DNA of 64,000 nucleotides from Hippasteria phrygiana (lineage: Eukaryota > Echinodermata > Asteroidea > Valvatida > Goniasteridae). Shown one piece after another: positions 1 to 9,985 of this stretch; the first letter of the stretch is position 1; each line of letters starts with the position of its first letter. The stretch covers positions 868,001-932,000 of the forward strand of contig JAZGUH010000058.1 of the NCBI GenBank assembly GCA_037893225.1. Direction: 5' to 3'. The notes below the pieces were generated by a model. It did not search any database. It was not told the DNA's origin and was given only the letters and a program-made list of their open reading frames with translations. The position numbers and the translations under genes were made by a program.

Positions 1-807
1 GACTACTTTTGTTATTTTGGACCGTATCTTTGGGTAGAAAATTCAGTTTTCTGCAACACCATACAAATCAAAGGCCTCTGAGCATTTTGTGGATTTATCT
101 TTTCCCTCAAATCTCACCCCTGCCTTTGTGGAATTACAATTTTGAATTATAACATCAGAAATGTCAGTGTAGGAAGCAATGCTCATATCTTTAATTGGCC
201 AGTCAGTCTTAGCTTTGACCAAGGCTTACATGTATGTACTTGTGGTCTGATGTCAATACATCCATCAAACTTTTGTGTACAAACAGTCCCACTATGCATT
301 TCAACATTTAGCTTTGCCATAGACAATCTGACCAAGTTTTTAAGGTCAGGATAAATACGGCCATATTAGGGGGCCACCCATACAACATGTAGAGTAAGCT
401 ATGCTTTATATATGACTAAGTATTGATTGTATTCAATCACCGGAGCTTGGGGTTGACAAAAAGACGGTATGTGGAAACACCCTAGCAATGGCTGTCCATG
501 TTGCACCAGTACAGGTCAATAACAAAGAAGGCGGATTTGTCTATACTCAAACTTCCTGTCTATGAATTAGCCGCAATCCGTTCCAGGCAGACATACATGT
601 ACATGAATGTGTTGTGTACTGCATACAGAGACCATGCCATGTATGGGGGCCTATCGAGGCCACACTTCAACATGGGTAAGGCTATGCATTTTGTGTTTAG
701 ATATTTATAAACAAAGACAAACAAAGGTACATGTACATTTTATGAAAAAAAGAGAAACAGAAAAGAAAAAAATTCAACTAAAAATCAAAGCAGCCAATTT
801 GACAAAT

Positions 808-884
808 CGTCACAGTTTTCACGAAGAGACAAATTCCCTATTTCCTCAGTACACTAAATTTGTCTCTTCGTGAAAACTGTGACG
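808..884. repeat. Perfect 28-bp inverted repeat (hairpin)
   Basis: Arms 808-835 and 857-884 are exact reverse complements (28 of 28, starting cgtcacagttttcacgaaga) around a 21-base loop. The sequence around them is unrelated AT-rich DNA. The identity suggests a young foldback or MITE remnant. Confidence 0.85.
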
Positions 885-1430
885 AAATAATAAAGCCTGA
901 ATTCAAACTCCATGCAAACATTAAAATACAGAATTAGTAACAGATGCAGCCAATATAACATACCTGTAAATAAATAAATATATTAAAATATAAATACTTT
1001 GAACACATCCAAAACAAACAATACCAACACAAATTAACACAAGCTTGACAAGCAACAAAAAGTGAAAACGAAATCACATTAAATGTAAACATGTCTTGGA
1101 AAAAAAAATCTGCATACGCTGTTTTATAGATACCACCATCTTTGCAAAATGTCAGTGGCACAGTGCATTATGGGATCGATAAGAGGCAAACACTGAAGAC
1201 ATACATGTACAAGCTTGTGTTTGCCGCTTTCCTAACCTAGAATGCAACAGTGCAACTTTGCAAAGATGGCAGCAAGTATAAAACAAAAACAACAACAACA
1301 ACATTCTCAACAGAACACAAAGCGATAACTTTATCCAAATCATTTGATTTCAAAATTTAAGAAGTCCATTAACAAAATTCAAAAAAAAAAATCACACTGC
1401 CTTTGTTTGTTATTGTATTGAATTTACATA

Positions 1431-1570
1431 GGGTGCGTTGGAGTAGCTCACCCGGATCGACTCAGGTGCAGGCGGGTTAGCCACGAGAGCAGGGCTAATC
1501 GACTGCTCAAACGCCCTCTCATGTCAATGTCACATAGTGGCTGACCCGGTGAGTGAGCCTCGAGTATGAC
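1431..1570. repeat. GC-rich inverted-repeat patch, probable MITE remnant
   Basis: The left side has agctcacccggatcgactc and the right side gctgacccggtgagtgagcc, partly reverse complementary, in a patch richer in G+C than its surroundings. The ends are imprecise. Confidence 0.4.
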
Positions 1571-1698
1571 ATCAGACGGCAGGGGCTAACCATATGCAGT
1601 CCAGAATCCCATTTCATATAGCCAACACAATTAGAGGGCGCTATTCTAATCTTCCACAAAAAAAGTGCCATGATGGAGCAAGTTCAAGCAAGGAACAT

Positions 1699-1884
1699 TG
1701 GTTAACCAGTTCGCGTCGGATGACGTGAATACACACACTTAGTGATGCAAGGCTCCAGCGGAAATATCCGTCAGCGACCGGCTCGCAGTGAGCGAGGCCA
1801 GGGTGTGCTGCCTGCAGATAAAGGCCTGAGCCCGTCTGGCACCCAGGCTCGTGAAAAATAATCCCGGCGTGAACTGGTTAACCA
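1699..1884. mobile_element. MITE-like element, ends ggttaaccagttcgcg
   Basis: Terminal inverted repeats ggttaaccagttcgcg (left) and cgtgaactggttaacc (right) bound a 186-bp GC-richer segment with no coding capacity. The left end also contains the gatgacg motif seen in the TTAACCCC family elsewhere in the window. Confidence 0.65.
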
Positions 1885-2333
1885 GTGGTTGATTCGTGAC
1901 ATACTTTAATAAACCTGTACAATAACAACTAAGGCCAAAAAAATAGTTCTGCTTCCGGTTACCCTACCTTCCTATTTGAACGGCCCCGACCCTAAAAAAA
2001 AAAAATTGGGAAAAAAAAGGGGAAAAAATGCTGTAAATACCACCTTTAAACCTTGACTACACATAGCCACCTACATATGATCATCCTATTTTCAAATGCC
2101 ATGTAATCAGAAGCAGAACTGTTTTTCTTTGGCCTAATGCAAATGATAGCAAGTCGACTATTGTCACTAGTCCCCTCTTGATGGTAACAAATGTGACCTG
2201 TCAGCATAAAATGAGCAGAAAGTCCTGTCTGTCTGTCGGAATTACACACAGAAACAACTTTGGAATGTTAACATGTTTACATTTGTAAAGCCCTATTCTA
2301 ATTAAAGTTTTAAAACTGAATTCAATCTTAAAA

Positions 2334-2568
2334 TAGACTACTCAACAAAATTAAAGGATCAGCCATTTGCCTTTGAAAATTTCAGTCAGGTGTGTACTGA
2401 AGTTGATTTTACTCATTGTACACTGCAACGCATGTCCATGCTTGGTTAAGCACCACAGAATGTGAGATGATGCAATTGCTCAGTCAGGTGTTTCAAAGTC
2501 AAATTGTCTGGAGGGGTTAAAAAAAATTAATAATTAAGTTTGATCCTTTAATTGTTTTGAGTAGTATA
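2334..2568. mobile_element. MITE with 27-bp mariner-like inverted ends
   Basis: The left end tagactactcaacaaaatta..ggatca (2334-2362) and right end tgatcctttaattg..gagtagtata (2541-2568) are inverted copies with few mismatches, starting at TA as in Tc1/mariner insertions. The 235-bp element encodes nothing visible. The superfamily is inferred only from the TA ends and length. Confidence 0.75.
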
Positions 2569-4164
2569 TTTCTGGTGATTGTTTCTTTTTTCACTCGGCT
2601 TATACAGTGTGTACAGGTCACAAATTTAGAGCTTCATTTTCTCAAAACAAGGAAGGGTTCAAGACTCTAACAAATTCAAAAGGTTATAGTGGGGCCCAGA
2701 AATGAACGACAGCAACATGCATTGTTAGGAAATTATCTAAATGTTCAACCTTTACTTTCAACCTGTTGCGTGGTGCCACGTCACAAATGTTGCTATTGGC
2801 AACCAGCACCGACCATTCCCTATAGGCTGGTTCCGGATGGTTAACACTGTAGACACGGTTGACGAGCCAAAATTTGGGCAAGGTTAGTCGAACAATAGCT
2901 ATGTACAGTCCTTCGAACTTGCTCAATAGATGGAGCTTGGAACAAAATGGTTTCGCAACGTACCAGTGCGCACGGAAAATAAACTCGTAAAGGCTACAAA
3001 AGCATACGTTTACTGCAAACTCTTCCCAAGGTAGGAATCAAAGACCGAAACCACAAGAATGCCAATCAGTCTTCCAAATCGACGAAGAATCTTTGTCAAA
3101 GATTACTTTCCCATTTCAGCCTATGGAGTAAATTCTGCTTGGATCGCAGTGCAGGTCGTCCTAACTGCATAGCAGTATCTTCATTCGGCTCTCATACTGT
3201 ACGCACTATAATTATGCTAGGAAGAAAAGCTCCCCAAATGCCAATAAAATTACTGCAATAATACATCCAATCATTACAGTGCCACATTTGTTTAATAACA
3301 TGCCCTTCTCTTCCTTTTAAGAAGGATTACCACCTCAAACTTTCCAGCCTCCAGAAAACGTTTAAGTTCATTTGAATAAATAACAATGACAAATGGTAAA
3401 AAATTGTAAAACTTGGATACATTCTTGTAAGGCAACTTGGTTATTGACAGAGGAAGTGAGGTAAAGACCAATTAAGATAAACCCGTGTAACATCCACTAA
3501 TTTCATGCAAGAAGTTAATTTATACAGCTTTTCTACCGCCGCAACATGTGCAAAGTCATTAACACTGGCAGACAGCCATTCTCCCATCATTCAAATATGA
3601 GCATGCTCATAACTGCATGTCGGCTGCCACCTCAGATCATCGTCGGAACCTAATTTCATAGGGTTGCCAAGCACACAAACTTCTGCTAACAGAACCTCCA
3701 CTCATTTCATAAAGGCTGTAAGCTTTAAGCACAGAAAAGAGCTTGAACTTTAGAGACAGAATTTGCTTGCAATAGTGATGCAACAATGGACATCTCCATG
3801 CACGCACAGGCATTAGCATGATTTGGATGAGAAATACACTGTATCGCTAACCCTCTGCAGACAGCGGTGGTAAAAAAAATAATAATAATTTGGGAGACTA
3901 ATCATCCTTACTCGCAGCTGGGATGCTGAATTGCGAAGGACGCGGCTACAACGTGGTCGAGTCGCTGGCACGTAAAGGCGCCTCTGGCAGCCAGCCACAT
4001 CGACCCACATATGACCACGGAACACAGCCAGAGTTCGAAAGTGTTTGATTTTTCCGGAGGGAGGAAAGCCGGAGGACCCGGAAGGTTTTAACCCGAACTT
4101 TTTACTGATAAATTAACTAGTCAAACAATCCACAAGGGAAACTGACTAGGTAAATTTGAATACA
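2569..4164. other. Intergenic stretch without recognised genes
   Basis: Unique-looking DNA apart from short A-runs. The segment at 2800-2940 shares short phrases (tgacgagccaa, gcaaggttagtcg) with 21840-21865 and 22450-22480, suggesting an old dispersed repeat. The segment 4124-4143 (gtcaaacaatccacaaggga) recurs with one change at 60831-60850. Confidence 0.5.
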
Positions 4165-4188
4165 TTTTCAAAGTGAACAAAGAAAACT

Positions 4189-4260
4189 GGCAGGAGCGGG
4201 ATTCGAACCTGCGACCTCCGGAACACCGCACCGGCGCTCTCCCAACTGAGCTATCTTGCC
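4189..4260 (-). other. tRNA-like sequence (SINE head), left arm
   Basis: A 72-base cloverleaf can be laid out: acceptor GGCAAGA/TCCTGCC (one mismatch), D arm GCTC..GAGC, anticodon stem CCGG/CCGG with a closing T-T clash, T arm GCAGG/CCCGC with loop TTCGAAT. Pol III A box (TAGCTCAGTTGGGAGAGC) and B box (GGTTCGAATCC) are intact. Loop GCGGTGT would give anticodon GGT, but position 33 is C rather than U. A tRNA-derived element is more likely than a working tRNA. Confidence 0.7.
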
Positions 4261-4341
4261 CTATGTTGCGGTCTCCTAAATTGTCAGTATTTTTGACTAC
4301 CCGAACAAAGATACTGACAATTTGGGAGACCGCCAACATAG

Positions 4342-4413
4342 GGCAAGATAGCTCAGTTGGTAGAGCGCCGGTACGGTGTTCCGGAGGTCGCAGGTTCAAA
4401 TACCGCTCCTGCC
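4342..4413 (+). other. tRNA-like sequence (SINE head), right arm
   Basis: Inverted counterpart of the unit at 4189-4260, with the same 72-base layout. The A box is TAGCTCAGTTGGTAGAGC. The T loop reads TTCAAAT and the T stem has ACCGC, so this copy has decayed more. The anticodon loop is ACGGTGT, again with a non-U position 33. Confidence 0.7.
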
Positions 4414-4437
4414 AGTTTTCTTTGTTCACTTTGAAAA

Positions 4438-5223
4438 GATAAATTAACAAATTATTTTTTCGTTGAGCAATCAATTTTCTATTATTTTGCATGTAATCTC
4501 AGGCCAAGCTCAACAACCCTGTGCGAGTCTCTTCCTTCCAGTGACCAGCAATAATTACTTTTTAAATCCCCCAGTTAGTATGTGCCACATATGTTTGTGT
4601 ACAAAGTATCAATTGTGCACAGTGAATAGGGCAAATCTCCAGAGAGTAAGGGCATTTCCAAGATCTGTTTGATAACTTTTGAGGTTGCCTGTCAGAGGTC
4701 TCTTTGTGGTTAGTCCTAGACTGGCTACTAGCCTCTACATAGTATGAAAACAGGATTTTAGGGGAGCTGGTTATGTTTTACACATTTGCTGTTGAAAACC
4801 ATGCAGGTGTAGTTTTATTTGACAATTAATTGCTGGGAGTGTTTACAAGCTAGCCAAACAGCTAATACCTTTTCTGCTTACCGCTAAGCAACCCTATGAA
4901 ATTGGGCCCAGATCTGACGACAAGTGATTTCCCAAACGTATCACCCACACTGTCTTTGTATTTATGACATGCCTTTCAGTCCCGACTATGTGCAATGTCT
5001 AACAGCAGAGAACCTGTTAAGAGTATTGACAATACATTAATCTGATACAAAAATGTGACCGATTAAGTACTAAAGCACCACAGTAACGATGGTATTATAA
5101 TTTACAAACTGATTACAATGTTAGAAAAAGATGAGTATACATATACATATATAAGACTTGTGCATAAACAAACTCTGTACATCAGTGACAGATCTAGGTA
5201 TAATACATAATAGGGGGTATGGG
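4438..5223. other. Intergenic stretch, nothing recognised
   Basis: AT-rich DNA with no convincing gene, repeat end or RNA. The open frames are short and lack domains. Confidence 0.5.
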
Positions 5224-5439
5224 TTAACCCTTTGAAGACGGATGACGTCAATACGTACGTCAAAAATAAAATTGCCACCAGGCCGGAGGACGTCTATACA
5301 CGCAATCTCTGCAGTTTCAATCCATTGTTGGATTATTGTGTATGTTATGCTTGGCTGCACATGCCTCTTGTGTCCGTTTCGCTTGACTGCACAGGCCAAC
5401 CCGGCACCTCATTATAAACAACCGTACTCAAGGGGTTAA
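5224..5439. mobile_element. TTAACCCC-family MITE, copy 1
   Basis: Bounded by ttaaccctttgaagacggat and accgtactcaaggggttaa. The middle carries the family core gtttcaatccattgttggat followed by ttgtgtatgttatgcttggc. The same core occurs at 13088, 23638 and 30878. Confidence 0.8.
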
Positions 5440-6288
5440 TTAAGGAACGTGCCTTCAGACCCCAGGATTAAAAAATAATAATAACTATGCTTCACTGAAT
5501 TATGGTATCTAGTCATTGCTTCTGCAAATGTAACTTATTAGGCTACTGGATTTATGATCTAGCAAGACATAGGGCGTGGTACAGTGTGGAGAGGTTTCTA
5601 AATTGGCTACCTTATGGAGATGGGGAAATAGCTGAGGACAAAAGAATGAAAAGGCCTCCACAAGGAAATTCTGAAGAGGAAATATGTGCACAAAGTCTAT
5701 GGGGGAATGAACAAAGCCATGTCTCCACAGGGGTGTCAAAAGTGGGAAGGAGTACAAGTGGCCTGGGGTGGCAATGGTAGGGGTGTGCCAGAGTTGTAGT
5801 CGAGTCTGGATGCAATTTCAAGACAAAAAAATGTAAAAACGGAGACTTGAAGCATCCTCGAGTCCCAAACTCCAGTAAACCAGCTCGTCTTGACTTGACC
5901 TGAACCCTGGCGCAAGCGTACATGTACATGTAGGTTTAATTCTTAATGCCAAACCACTGTTTTAATGCCCTAATGGTCTTGAACTCATGCTTAGATCATT
6001 CAGGTGTTAAAACGAATGCTGAACTCCAGGGTAAAGTCTGGGCTAGAATTAGGGTCCATTGGTGCCATGATGAACGGGGTAATAATTGTAAAGCTCTTTG
6101 AGATCGTTGATACGATGGAAAGCGCTATATAAGCATAACAATTATTATGTCAATGCCAGTCTTGCCGAGTCAAACTGTTTGACTACAAATGTATAAGACC
6201 ACCGACAAAAAGTTAAGTTCAAGTCCAAAAATTGAAAAAGCAGCCAGAGTTCAGACTCAAGTCTGGGCAGTTTTGTACTCAGTCAGAC
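5440..6288. other. Intergenic stretch with SINE-like tail
   Basis: No gene was recognised. The segment 6083-6148 is a SINE/LINE-type 3' end, listed separately. From 6160 to 6285 the phrases gtcaagtcc and actcaagtctgg resemble the ACTTG-rich repeats at 19409-19712 and 61020-61550. Confidence 0.5.
6083..6148 (+). repeat. SINE-like 3' tail (aaagcgctatataa ... att)
   Basis: The phrase gctctttgagatcgttgata then aaagcgctatataagc then an att-rich end matches a 3' tail common to SINEs and CR1-like elements in many animals. A second tail is at 45826-45900. The body upstream is not delimited. Confidence 0.55.
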
Positions 6289-6619
6289 TTAACCCCTTCC
6301 ATCCGGATGTTACTGATGGGGTGCTGGTATGCCAGGATTCTCACTGAAAGTGCTGTGCAACCGAGTATAATTGCAAACAATAGGCGCCAAAGTGAATACA
6401 GTAGTCCTATTCATCGCACTCAGAGCCCCCTTTCGTGGGAATGAAAGCTTTGTTTGAAAAAAGCTCTTTCTATTCATTACATTCCCATTCAAGAACAATA
6501 TAGTTAAATAATGAATGGATTGAGTACGTGCAGGAATGCGGCTACAGTATAGACGTCAACCTGCCAGGTGGTGTTTTTCACACTGTGGCTATGGCCGTCG
6601 TCCTCATGCAAGAGGTTAA
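6289..6619. mobile_element. Second TTAACCCC-type family, copy 1
   Basis: Starts ttaaccccttccatccggat and ends catgcaagaggttaa. Its interior (attgcaaacaataggcgcc, cctattcatcgcac, caagaacaatatagtt, tgcaggaatgc) is shared in the same order with 31498-31810, so these are two copies of one ~320-bp element. The ends resemble the shorter TTAACCCC family but the interior differs. Confidence 0.75.
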
Positions 6620-9611
6620 AGTCCCGCTTTTTTGTCATTATTACCTTGGACTTGGACCCTCCTGGTTTGACTACATTTGTACATATGTGTCCCACACTGG
6701 GGGGTAGGGGTATAGAGGATGGGGAGGGTGGGGACTGGGGTCGGTATTTGTAACTCTGTCACTGCTTCAAGCATCGCCAATCCATGTATCTTTCACAGCC
6801 ACTTCCAGCGTGAGCGTGGTTCCGTTGATTGTGAAGGCACTGCTAAAACTTCAGCACTGGATGGGAAAAAAGTGAACAGATTAATCGTTTCAAGGTTCCT
6901 CAGCTCACAGCATGCGACGAGTCAAGAAATTAGCTTGGAAACAATTTCCCTCTAAATGGAAAGCTAATAATATGAATCCGCTAGATGTCAGTGTTTTGGC
7001 ATTATGTTCTAAATTAAATATGCTCTAAATTAAATGTTCTAAATTAAATAGTCAAAGAGCTCAATGAAATTATACAAACAAACTACTAAAAAACAGAAAC
7101 CAAAACGAAAAATACTACCTGCAGTATTATTTTCCGAGTGTACAAATAGAGTGTGCTGTGCACATCTTGTACTAAATCACTGACTAGTCTAGTCACAGAC
7201 TCCTCCCAACTCCCCCCCCCCCCCCAAAAAAAAAAAAAAAATAATAATAATAGATGGGACATTTGGGAGACATTCCCGTAGACGCGTGCACAAAGTTTTT
7301 CAAACTTTGATTTAACCTAACTCAAATATCCCTTGTCCTACCCCCACAAATTTTGGTATATTAATGTTTTGGACCATTCTCTATCAATATAACTCACTTT
7401 AGACAGTAAAATTCTGCCTCCTTAGGGGGGCTGGGTACTTAGGGAGACATGAAAATGTCTCCCTAAGTACCCTCGTCTCCCTAAGTGATAATATTGAACC
7501 ACTAAATGTCTCCCTAATATCCTATTTAGGCTAATAAATCAATGTAAAATATCGATTAGTCAGATGTCGAGTTTAAATTTGTCATTATTTTTCTTTACTA
7601 ATTTGTAGTATTCTTTCACTTTCTTTTAATTTTCCCGCTTGCATGTAGCTCATTAAGAAAATAAAAGGTTGCCAAAAATTCAGGACTCCATTCATATTGT
7701 AACTCCCATATAATATACCAGGAAATCCCATTTTCTTTTAAAACCTAACTAGATTTTTAAATAACTTATTACACACGCTATTCTGGAACAATGTTATGCT
7801 TTGCTTTTGTCCTTTTCAACTGGTTTCCTTTACTTGTAAATATCTTCCAACATAACTTTTTCCTGTCATGTTTTACAACTTTCATCTCTAAATATATACC
7901 TTTTTACCCAAAAAGTATGCAATAAGTTTACGTCATTCGGTAAAATGGTTATTTGTTTAGTTTTTGAAGCAAGTAGTGAACCACGTCAAGGAGTACAAAA
8001 GAAATGAACAAAAATAACCATTACTTAGTATTAATAGTCGCTGAAATTGTAGAATAACAATGCACACTAGCATGAGCATACTTTAAAATTGGATTAGCAT
8101 ACGTTAATGAGTAAAGCAAGCAATGATTAGTATGTTAATTTTGAAACAAAATATTATTTACACTGAGCATGTCCCATAAGCCAAATTGGAATAACAAATA
8201 TGACTGTGTGGCACATGGGCACTGGCCACTTTTGGACAAACAGTTTCATTTTGAAGTTTGTACACAAACCACAGGGGAAACTGGTGATCATATTGGAACT
8301 TTTTACTTTTTCAAGCAATTCACCACAAATAAAGCCAAAACCATTACGGATCAGTGGCGACAGAGCTGTGATCCGGTTAAAGAAAATATGATTTTTCCAG
8401 AGCAGTTTAATATAGATTTTCTTTTTTCAAAAAATTGTACTGGTACCCTTCTTGATGTCACGGTACCAGTGAAATTTACTGGGAAAAAAAACCTGTCTCA
8501 AACTGTGGGAGAAAATTATAGCTGTCTCCACGTCTAACGATCCATTAAGTATTTGCTTTATTTGGAGGCAATCTGTCTGCATGAAAAAGTGAAAAGTTTC
8601 AATTTGATAACTGGTTTCCCTATATTGCCTTGTGCACCATGTTATCCAAAAGTGGCCTACTATCCCTGAGCTATACAGTCAAATTTGTAATTCTGATTGG
8701 ACTTATTTGGCATAAAGAAAATGTTCTTCTCATATGAATGGCTGTTAGTTGTGATGCAATAAACTAGCTGGGCAAAAAACTATACAAAGCAACAATTGAG
8801 AGGAAATTGACAGACTGAATGACAGAATGAATCAATGGATTGTCTTGTGGATTGTGGTTGTGAGTGATGTATGGTCAATTCCACAGCAGGAAAGCCGTCA
8901 TCAATGTCAGTTAACATCTTTCCCTCCCCCTTTCTTTTAACAATTGGTTGAACATTAATTTACCATCGCAGCATTTACCTCAAACTTGTATAAGATCAGA
9001 GTTTGCGATTAGTGGAGTAAGTATGTCAATAAGTCCATGTGTAACACAAAACAAAAATGAACAGGAAAAGAAAAACACCAAACAATATTAAAGATATTAC
9101 TGTGCGCACTTTTTCAAAAACATTTTCTTCCAACATATTTTATGTTATTAACAACAAAAAAACACCTTTTTTTCCAGGATGGGCATCTGCCCCAGTATGG
9201 GGGTTTTGGTTGCTTCCAAAATGACAATACCCACATTGGGAGTGGGGTAGCAAGGGAGGGGGAAAACAACTGACAGGGGCATAATTATTCGGGGAAAAAA
9301 CCCAAATTTGTTTTGGTTTGATGTCTCATTCAAAAGCAAATAACATTTGTATTGCTAGAAAAATCGCAATGTAAACAAATATATATATATATATATTCGG
9401 GTTGAAACTTAAAACAAGCACTGACAGTATACATACACTGTATCTTTAATTATTCTACTTGTCAAGCTGTTTCGGCTTGACCCAGTTTTATTTTGAACTT
9501 TTACAGCATATTGCATACTTGAACGTGAGAGAGATTGAATTAAATCGCAGGCATTACACATGTACATGTTGAAGAATGGGAATGGTCATTCATGAGCACA
9601 GTGTTGAAGAG
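6620..9611. other. Intergenic stretch, AT-rich
   Basis: No gene was recognised. It holds three copies of an 11-bp repeat (tctaaattaaa, 7007-7050), a C/A tract (7208-7250), a tetraloop hairpin (7435-7470) and a ta run near 9381. The frame at 8169-8537 (122 codons) lacks homology I can name and has AT-rich codon use. Confidence 0.5.
7435..7470. repeat. 16-bp hairpin with GAAA tetraloop
   Basis: gtacttagggagacat, gaaa, atgtctccctaagtac: a perfect 16-bp stem closed by a GNRA-type loop. Partial direct repeats of the right arm (gtctccctaagt, gtctccctaat) follow within 50 bp. Confidence 0.8.
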
Positions 9612-9758
9612 TAAAGCCCGGTTCATATATACTTCATGCGAATGCGTATGCGAAGCGAATTCGTTAAGGTAACGGAGAACGTCACAATGAAACTTGAATT
9701 GACGACGTCATGAAATTCGCTTCGCATTCGCATTCGCATGAAGTATGAACCGGGCTTA
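9612..9758. mobile_element. Foldback MITE (taaagcccggttcat ends), copy 1
   Basis: Inverted ends of about 45 bp: taaagcccggttcat plus a gcgaatgcg-rich segment on the left, and cattcgcatgaagtatgaac..gggctta on the right. The centre carries ggagaacgtcacaatgaaac and gacgtcatgaaattcgctt. No coding potential. Confidence 0.85.
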
Positions 9759-9842
9759 AAGAGGTAGGTTTTGAGGCAAGTTTTAAAAGAGTCAACGTCA
9801 GGTTGTGAACGTGGGGCTAGGGGTAGGCTATGAACAAAGGAC

Positions 9843-9985
9843 TAAAGCCCGGTTCATACTTCATGCGAATGCGAATGCGAAGTGAATTCGTTAAGGTAAC
9901 GGAGAACGTCACAATGAAACTTCAATTGTTGACGTCATGAAATTCGCTTCACATTCGCATTCGCATGAAGTATGAACCGGGCTTA
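9843..9985. mobile_element. Foldback MITE (taaagcccggttcat ends), copy 2
   Basis: A second copy in the same orientation, 84 bp downstream of the first and nearly identical to it. Differences include loss of an atat insertion near the left end and a few base changes in the centre. Confidence 0.85.

Larger units (their letters stand above)
1..1698. other. AT-rich intergenic stretch
   Basis: No gene was recognised. The stretch is AT-rich with scattered acatgtac motifs, a perfect hairpin at 808-884 and a GC-richer inverted-repeat patch at 1431-1570. The short open frames have no recognisable domain. Confidence 0.6.
4165..4437. repeat. Foldback of two divergent tRNA-derived units
   Basis: Arms of about 126 bp (4165-4290 and 4311-4437) form a near-perfect inverted repeat with a ~20-base loop. 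Each arm carries a 72-base tRNA-like sequence flanked by agttttctttgttcacttt. It looks like a head-to-head duplicated tRNA-derived SINE. Confidence 0.85.

Noticed and set aside
4189..4413. Two functional tRNA-Thr(GGT) genes
   Set aside because: The anticodon loop lacks U33, the anticodon stem closes with a T-T clash, the acceptor stem has a mismatch and the units form a palindrome. A tRNA-derived repeat fits better.
8169..8537. 122-codon plus-strand frame that reads somewhat like a protein
   Set aside because: No family recognised, no conserved motif, and AT-rich flanks. Not enough to call a gene.
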